From Hamadaea flava (GTDB lineage Bacteria > Actinomycetota > Actinomycetes > Mycobacteriales > Micromonosporaceae): a stretch of 64,000 bases of DNA. Location: the NCBI RefSeq assembly GCF_024172085.1, contig NZ_JAMZDZ010000001.1:3348001-3412000 (forward strand), given 5' to 3'. How positions within the stretch are numbered: the first letter of the stretch is position 1; the number at the start of each line of letters is the position of its first letter. The notes beneath the pieces were generated by a model that worked only from the letters and a program-made list of their open reading frames with translations, was not told the DNA's origin and did not search any database. Positions 59,443-64,000 of the stretch are shown one piece after another. Both the position numbers and the translations under genes were made by a program.

Positions 59443-59471
59443 CCCTGCCGTAAGTGTCAGGGTTTTACGGT
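59439..59471 (+). promoter_or_regulatory. Long-spacer MerR-type promoter with interleaved dyads
   Basis: TTGACC (59439-59444) and TACGGT (59466-59471) are 21 bp apart (20 if read from TGACCC), longer than the usual 17. The spacer carries CCGTAA-N11-TTACGG and ACCCT-N12-AGGGT dyads. The -10 is 6 bases from the ATG at 59478. Confidence 0.65.
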
Positions 59472-59477
59472 CGGCCC

Positions 59478-60407
59478 ATGCGAGCCCTTCAGCAGACTTC
59501 CCTGGCCGGTCCGACCGGCCTCCGCCTCATCGACACGCCGCGACCAGTGGCCGGCCCCGGTGAGATCCTCGTGCGCGTCACCGCCGCCGGGGTCAACTTC
59601 GCCGACCTCATGCAGACCTACGGCACCTATGTGGACGGTCCGACCGCGCCCTACGTCGCGGGTTTCGAGGCCACCGGCGAGGTCGTCGCGCTCGGCCCCG
59701 GCGTCTCGACCTTCGCCGTCGGCGACCAGATCCTCGGCATGGGTCCTGGCGCGTTCGCGGAGTACCTCGTCCTGCCCGCGGCGGCCGCCATGCCGCTCCC
59801 CCGCGGCTGGTCGGGAGAACAGTCACTCGGGCTGATGCTCAACTGGGCCACCGCGCTCGCCGCGCTCCGCCTCGGCCGCGTCGCGCCCGGTGAGACCGTC
59901 CTCGTCCAGGCCGCGGCGGGCGGGGTGGGCCAGGCCGCGGTCCGGCTCGCCCGCCACCTCGGCGCCACCGTGCTCGCGACCGCCTCGCCCGCCAAACATC
60001 AACTTGTACGCACAGCGGGCGCGCACGAAGTCTTCGCCACGGTTCCGGACCGGCCGATCGACGTGATCCTCGAATCCGTCGGCGGACCCGACTTCGCCCG
60101 CAGCCTCGCCGCCGCCCGCCCGATCACCGGCCGAATCGTCGTCTACGGCGTGGCGGGCGGCGACGCGACAGTCACCAACCGGCAGCTGAACTTCCATCCC
60201 GTTCAGCTCATCGGGCTGCACTTGGGCGTACTGATGGCGCAGGCGCCCGAACTGTTCGCCGAAGTGCTGGACGAGCTGACCGCACTCATCGCCGCGGGCG
60301 TCATCCCACCCGGCACCCCGACCACGTACGCCCTCGCCGACGGCGCAGCGGCGCTCGCCGCCCTGGAATCCCGGTCCACTGTGGGCAAACTGGCCCTCCG
60401 CCCCTAG
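59478..60407 (+). CDS. NADPH:quinone oxidoreductase
   Basis: A 309-residue medium-chain reductase of the zeta-crystallin/QOR group: GEILVRVTAAGVNFADLMQ, VLVQAAAGGVGQAAVRLARH for NADPH, no zinc ligands. It is the likely target of the MerR regulator upstream. The last four bases CTAG give its TAG stop and, on the other strand, the TAG stop of the RNA ligase. Confidence 0.9.
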   Translation: MRALQQTSLAGPTGLRLIDTPRPVAGPGEILVRVTAAGVNFADLMQTYGTYVDGPTAPYVAGFEATGEVVALGPGVSTFAVGDQILGMGPGAFAEYLVLPAAAAMPLPRGWSGEQSLGLMLNWATALAALRLGRVAPGETVLVQAAAGGVGQAAVRLARHLGATVLATASPAKHQLVRTAGAHEVFATVPDRPIDVILESVGGPDFARSLAAARPITGRIVVYGVAGGDATVTNRQLNFHPVQLIGLHLGVLMAQAPELFAEVLDELTALIAAGVIPPGTPTTYALADGAAALAALESRSTVGKLALRP

Positions 60408-61213
60408 CGAACCGGAAAGTCCTTACGCTTGATCTTGGCCCGCCGCCCGTCGGGGTGATGGAAGACGATGCCCTCCGCGAGGTGACCCGGTGCGTACCGG
60501 CTCTCCAGGCGGGCCAGGAAATCCTGCAGCTCGGCGTAGCTGCGGGGGGCCGCGACATAATCCGGCGCCGCCAAGTCGAACGGTACGCACACGTGCTCGT
60601 CGAGGCCGAGCGGATTGCCCTGGATGCTGGGGCCGAGCGCCTCACACGAGTGCTCGCCGTCCGGCCAGGCCGAGACGTCGGTCGACCGGGCGGCCGCCCA
60701 GATCCACTTGTCCTCCGCCCCGAACTCGTCGGCGTCGGCGTACCACCCGTCGACGATGCCCTGCTGCTTGTGGACCTTGCTCGGATTACGCCGCTTCTCC
60801 AGCCGGACGAGCTGCCCCGAGCGGACGGTCAGCCGGACATTGGTGCCGTCGAGCTTCTCGGTGCCGACACCCTCGCCGTCGAACACCCAGGCGCACTCCG
60901 TCCTCGGCCGGTTCACCACCTTGAAGCTGTCGTCGCGCTCGAACAGCGTCGGGATCTTCTCCATGACCTGCTTGCCCCTCCTCACCTGCCCGATCAGTTC
61001 CGCATGGGTGATGACGCCGCCCGCCAGCCCGCCCGCCAACGACCGCACCAGGTCGGCGACCGATACCTCCGCCTCGACCGCGATCCGCTTGAGCGCCTTC
61101 TTCTCCTCCGGGGAGACCCAGGCGACCAGGCGGGACCAGCCTTCGGGCGGAGTCCACCGGGCCAACTTCTCGGGATCCTTGCGCGGGCGGCCGCGACCTC
61201 GGCTCTCCTCCAT
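60404..61213 (-). CDS. RNA ligase with N-terminal ribbon-helix-helix-like segment
   Basis: A 269-residue nucleotidyltransferase. AMP would attach to Lys120 in TEKLDGTNVRL (motif I). A Glu motif SCEALGPSIQGN, EGIVFHH (motif IV) and AKIKRKDF (motif V) follow, as in Rnl-type RNA ligases. The first ~65 residues hold a GRGRPRK hook and a ribbon-helix-helix-like block (VSPEEKKALKRIAVEAEVSV). It lies 149 bases after pnkp on the same strand, so it may supply the sealing step to that RNA-repair operon. Substrate inferred. Confidence 0.8.
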   Translation of the reverse strand: MEESRGRGRPRKDPEKLARWTPPEGWSRLVAWVSPEEKKALKRIAVEAEVSVADLVRSLAGGLAGGVITHAELIGQVRRGKQVMEKIPTLFERDDSFKVVNRPRTECAWVFDGEGVGTEKLDGTNVRLTVRSGQLVRLEKRRNPSKVHKQQGIVDGWYADADEFGAEDKWIWAAARSTDVSAWPDGEHSCEALGPSIQGNPLGLDEHVCVPFDLAAPDYVAAPRSYAELQDFLARLESRYAPGHLAEGIVFHHPDGRRAKIKRKDFPVR

Positions 61214-61282
61214 GACTCGAAACGGTAGAGCCGACTTTCCACTGTGTCAATTGGCATAACAGAAATTCGCCAGACGTCTCCC

Positions 61283-61343
61283 TGCAGATCGCGGTTATCC
61301 ATGCTTCCGCTGCCGCGTGAAGCATGGATAACCGCGATCTGCA
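61283..61343. repeat. Family A long hairpin, copy 3
   Basis: Perfect 25-bp arms at 61283-61307 and 61319-61343 with an 11-base loop, closely related to 39862-39922. The differences between copies are matched in both arms. An A8-G4 tract (61346-61357) separates it from the minus-strand pnkp stop. GATC sites are 49 bp apart. It fills most of the 149-base gap between pnkp and the RNA ligase. Confidence 0.9.
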
Positions 61344-61362
61344 CCAAAAAAAAGGGGTGGGG

Positions 61363-63864
61363 TCAGAGGCGGGGGTCGACGGGTTCGGACTCGCTCGCCA
61401 GGATGGCGAAGACGAGTTCGTGCACCCGCCACAGCGGCCCGTCGGACCCGACGGCGGCGAGCGCGGCGAGCCCGAGGGCGTGCTCCCGCAGGGCGAGGCC
61501 GCGCTTGCGGCCGAGGCTGCGGTGGCGGAGCCGGTCCAGCTGCGCCGGCGCGGTGTATCCGGGACCGTAGATGATCCGCAGGTACTCCCGCCCCCGGCAC
61601 TTGAGGCCGGGTTGCAGCAGACCCCGTTCGCCCGTCACCGTGAGTCCGGCGTACGGCTTGACGACCATGCCTTCGCCACCCGATTCGGTCAGCGACAGCC
61701 ACCACTCCGTCACGGCGGCGACGTCGGCCGGGGACGACGGGTCGGCCACGATGCGTCGGGTCGGCGTGAACGTCGCCGGGTCCGCTTCGACGAGGCGATC
61801 GGCGATCGACAGGTGCCAGCCGTGGTCGCGGTCGTAGTAGCCCGGTCCCAGGACGGCGAACGGCGCCAGGGTCACTCCGTCGAGGCCGGACGTCGGGCGT
61901 ACGTATGCCCGGTAGGCCGAGGTAAATGCCTCCACATCGGACAATCCCGCCGCCAGACGCGTCTGCAACGGAAACACGTCGAGGCCACGATCGGCCGCGG
62001 CGGACAAGACCGACAGCGCGGCGGGCAGCGCGGAACGCCCGGCCGCGCCGACTGCGGCGTACTGCTGGATCAGCGTGTCGGCCTTGGCCGACCAGGGCAG
62101 CAGCTCGCAGTCGAGCAGCAGCCAGTCCGTGCCCAGCTCGTCCCACAACCCGGCCTTCGTCACCGCGGTGCGTACCGAGGCGAGCAACTGCTCGGTCAGC
62201 TCCTGACCGAAGAACGACCGCCCGGTACGCGTGTAGATCGCACCGGAAGCACCGTCATCGGCGAAGCTCGACTCGAGCGATCGGCAGACGAGGACGACCG
62301 CGCGGGAGCCCATGTGCTTCTCCTCGCAGACGACCTGGCCGACCCCGGCTGCGGCGTAGTCGGCCAGGGCCGCGCCCGGGTGCTCCAGGTATCCGTCGAC
62401 TGTGGATGTCGAAGCGGGCGCCATCGTCGGCGGCAGCCAGACCAGCCAGCGGGGATCGAGGGCGAACCGGCTCATCACCTCCAGCGCGGCGGCCGAGTGC
62501 TCGGCGCGTACGGTCACCGTGCCGTGCCCGGTCTCGACGTGCCGCCGGCCCGTCACGGACTTCAGATCCAGCGCACGGTTGACCACCGGCGCGGCGGGTG
62601 CGAGCGGCCGTGCCGGCGTGTAATGCTCGCGTACCGCCGGCACGGTGACGAGCTGCCGCTCCGGGTAACGCAGCGCGGTCAGCTTGCCGCCGAACACACA
62701 GCCGGTGTCGAGGCAGATGGTGTTGTTGACCCACTCCGGTTCGACGGTCGGAGTGTGTCCATACACGACCATCGCCCTGCCCCGGTACTCCTCCGCCCAC
62801 GGGTACCGCACGGGCAGGCCGTACTCGTCGGTCTCACCGGTCGTGTCGCCGAACATCGCGAAGCTGCGCACGCGGCCCGACGCCCGGCCGTGGTACTCCT
62901 CCTTCAACCCGGCGTGCGCGATCACGAGCCGTCCCTCGTCCAGGACGTAGTGGCTGATCAGCCCGTTCAGGAAGGGCTCCAGACCGTCGACCGGGTCCCG
63001 CTCCAGCTGCTCCAGCGTCTCCGCCAGGCCGTGACGTACCTGCACGTTGCGGCCCTGCAGCTTCTTCAGGAGCTTCGCCTCGTGGTTGCCCGCGACACAC
63101 AGGGCGGTCCCGGCCGCGACCATGCCCATCACCAGGCGCAGGACCGCGGGCGAGTCCGGACCGCGGTCCACCAGGTCACCCACGAACAGGGCGATACGCC
63201 CAGCGGGGTGGACGGCGTTCACCACCCGCCCGCGCTCGTCCCGTTCAGCGGTGTAGCCGAGTTCGGTCAGCAGCGAGAGCAGCTCGTCGAAACAGCCGTG
63301 CACGTCACCGATGACATCGAAGGGGCCGGTCATCTCCCGGCGATCGTTGAACAGCTTCTCGTAGCGCAGTTCGATGCTGTCGACCTGCTCTGGGCGTACC
63401 ACATGGATCTTGCGGAACCCCTCGCGGCCGAGCGAGCCCAGCGAACGCCGCAGGTCGCGATGCTGGCGGCGGACCACCTCGCGGCCGAAGGCACGGTCGG
63501 ACCGGACCTGCGTGCGTTCCCAGCAGGTGGGTTCGGGGGTGTCGAGGACGATCGCGACGGGGAGCACGTCGTGCTCGCGGGCGAGTCTGACCAGCCCGGC
63601 GCGAGCGTGGCTCTGGACGTTCGTCGCGTCGACCACGGTGAGACGGCCGCCAGCCAGCCGCTTGCCCGCGATGTAGTGCAGCGCCTCGAAGGCCTCGGCG
63701 GTGACGGTCTGGTCGTTCTCGTCGTCGGCGAGCAGGCCGCGGAACGCGTCGCTGGAGAGCACCTGCGTCGAGCGGAAGTGGCGACGGGCGAAGGTGGACT
63801 TGCCGGAGCCGGTCACGCCGACCAGGACCACGAGCGCCAGCTCGGGAATATCCAATGTAGTCAT
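61363..63864 (-). CDS. pnkp: Polynucleotide kinase-phosphatase of bacterial RNA repair
   Basis: An 833-residue three-module enzyme. Kinase: Walker A GVTGSGKST (16-24). Metallophosphatase: GDVHG (186-190), GDLVDRG, GNHEAK. Adenylyltransferase: Lys516 in EEKHMGSR with YGPGY/KCRGREYL motif elements. This is the layout of Clostridium thermocellum Pnkp, which heals both ends of a broken RNA and, together with Hen1, seals it. The ATG follows the Hen1 stop with no gap (TAAATG). Confidence 0.95.
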   Translation of the reverse strand: MTTLDIPELALVVLVGVTGSGKSTFARRHFRSTQVLSSDAFRGLLADDENDQTVTAEAFEALHYIAGKRLAGGRLTVVDATNVQSHARAGLVRLAREHDVLPVAIVLDTPEPTCWERTQVRSDRAFGREVVRRQHRDLRRSLGSLGREGFRKIHVVRPEQVDSIELRYEKLFNDRREMTGPFDVIGDVHGCFDELLSLLTELGYTAERDERGRVVNAVHPAGRIALFVGDLVDRGPDSPAVLRLVMGMVAAGTALCVAGNHEAKLLKKLQGRNVQVRHGLAETLEQLERDPVDGLEPFLNGLISHYVLDEGRLVIAHAGLKEEYHGRASGRVRSFAMFGDTTGETDEYGLPVRYPWAEEYRGRAMVVYGHTPTVEPEWVNNTICLDTGCVFGGKLTALRYPERQLVTVPAVREHYTPARPLAPAAPVVNRALDLKSVTGRRHVETGHGTVTVRAEHSAAALEVMSRFALDPRWLVWLPPTMAPASTSTVDGYLEHPGAALADYAAAGVGQVVCEEKHMGSRAVVLVCRSLESSFADDGASGAIYTRTGRSFFGQELTEQLLASVRTAVTKAGLWDELGTDWLLLDCELLPWSAKADTLIQQYAAVGAAGRSALPAALSVLSAAADRGLDVFPLQTRLAAGLSDVEAFTSAYRAYVRPTSGLDGVTLAPFAVLGPGYYDRDHGWHLSIADRLVEADPATFTPTRRIVADPSSPADVAAVTEWWLSLTESGGEGMVVKPYAGLTVTGERGLLQPGLKCRGREYLRIIYGPGYTAPAQLDRLRHRSLGRKRGLALREHALGLAALAAVGSDGPLWRVHELVFAILASESEPVDPRL

Positions 63865-64000
63865 TTATGCTGCCTCCTTCCGGAACAGGGCCAGTTGCGT
63901 GGGGGTGCCGACCTCGGGGTCCTCGTCGCCGACACCACGGAACTCGACTTGGTAGCCATGGCGCTCGGAGACGCCCCCGGCCCAGGCCGTGAACTGCTCC
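63865..64000 (-). CDS. hen1: Hen1 RNA 3'-end methyltransferase, C-terminal end only
   Basis: The last 44 codons of a gene that enters from the right edge. The visible peptide FTAWAGGVSERHGYQVEFRG and its ending PTQLALFRKEAA match the C-terminus of bacterial Hen1 methyltransferases (WA-GV-x-x-HGY and PTQ-x-A-x-F). Hen1 adds a 2'-O-methyl at the break so the repaired RNA resists recutting. Its TAA directly precedes the pnkp ATG, the usual Hen1-Pnkp operon order. Confidence 0.88.
   Translation of the reverse strand, partial: EQFTAWAGGVSERHGYQVEFRGVGDEDPEVGTPTQLALFRKEAA

Noticed and set aside
61344-61357. A8 tract next to the family A hairpin as a normal intrinsic terminator tail
   Set aside because: On the pnkp strand the T-run comes before the hairpin, and on the plus strand no gene is transcribed into it, so it does not fit a stem-then-U-tract terminator.
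1-64000. tRNA, rRNA, insertion sequences, integrases, prophage or plasmid replication genes
   Set aside because: I looked for transposase or integrase proteins, terminal repeats with target duplications and tRNA-like cloverleafs and saw none that I can support.

Overview
The window is about 70% GC. Its GTG/TTG starts, many leaderless TANNNT promoters, SigE/ECF-type sigma factors, a CebR-type sugar operon, a HAIR heat-shock operator and a Hen1/Pnkp RNA-repair operon point to a filamentous actinobacterium, most likely Micromonosporaceae (inference; no rRNA is present). I see no tRNA, rRNA, insertion sequence, phage gene or CRISPR-Cas locus. It reads as chromosome with about 62 genes and two partial ones: an M4 protease at the left edge and Hen1 at the right edge.

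Layout. 1-4000: secreted M4 protease, a TMEM175-like channel, and a coupled SPFH/NAD-kinase-like pair. 4100-7550: a GT4 glycosyltransferase and two ACT-domain genes, one fused to an acetyltransferase. 7750-13610: cellobiose-type operon cebEFG-bglC-cebR (minus strand) with two CebR boxes and a DasR-like site. 13780-18210: a membrane-tethered sigma factor, a TTGYGD/RCK potassium channel, a RibD-type reductase and a membrane protein whose ectodomain is paralogous to that of the sigma factor. 18309-25606: HerA, SbcD, SbcC, a NurA-like nuclease and an AlkA-type glycosylase, a DNA-end-processing cluster of archaeal type. 25870-28323: ATP-grasp ligase coupled to an MFS exporter. 28460-35350: small genes, ATP-dependent ligase LigC, an S33 peptidase, a sulfotransferase, a LigD-type polymerase, MsrB and a PH-domain protein. 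35400-43980: permease, antibiotic-kinase-like gene, Hsp20, FAD monooxygenase/TetR pair, thioesterase, AlkZ-like protein, MscL, and a DAHP synthase behind an aromatic leader peptide. 44180-50330: PQQ-propeller lipoprotein, EF-hand/terpene-synthase pair, a second tethered sigma factor with a divergent lipoprotein, and OsmC. 50540-60410: three compact regulator-target units (TetR/oxidoreductase, MarR/MFS/flavoprotein, MerR/quinone reductase) and a secreted esterase. 60404-64000: RNA ligase, Pnkp and Hen1.

Between genes there are three families of palindromic repeats. Family A is 24-25-bp perfect stems with 9-11-nt loops (3 copies, with paired changes in the two arms). Family B is about 80 bp with four GATC-type boxes at an invariant 20-32-20 bp spacing (5 copies). 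Family C is arrays of a 24-bp palindrome repeated every 40-41 bp (4 and 6 copies). They mostly lie just after stop codons, often behind a C-rich/T-run tract, and I know of no name for them. These elements, the HerA-SbcCD-NurA cluster and the aroG leader are the best candidates for new biology.

The genes fall into themes: genome and RNA repair (HerA/SbcCD/NurA, AlkA, AlkZ, LigC, polymerase domain, Hen1/Pnkp/ligase), oxidant and xenobiotic response (MsrB, OsmC, quinone reductases, FAD enzymes, MFS pumps) and envelope sensing (tethered sigma factors, SPFH, PH domain, MscL, K+ channels).
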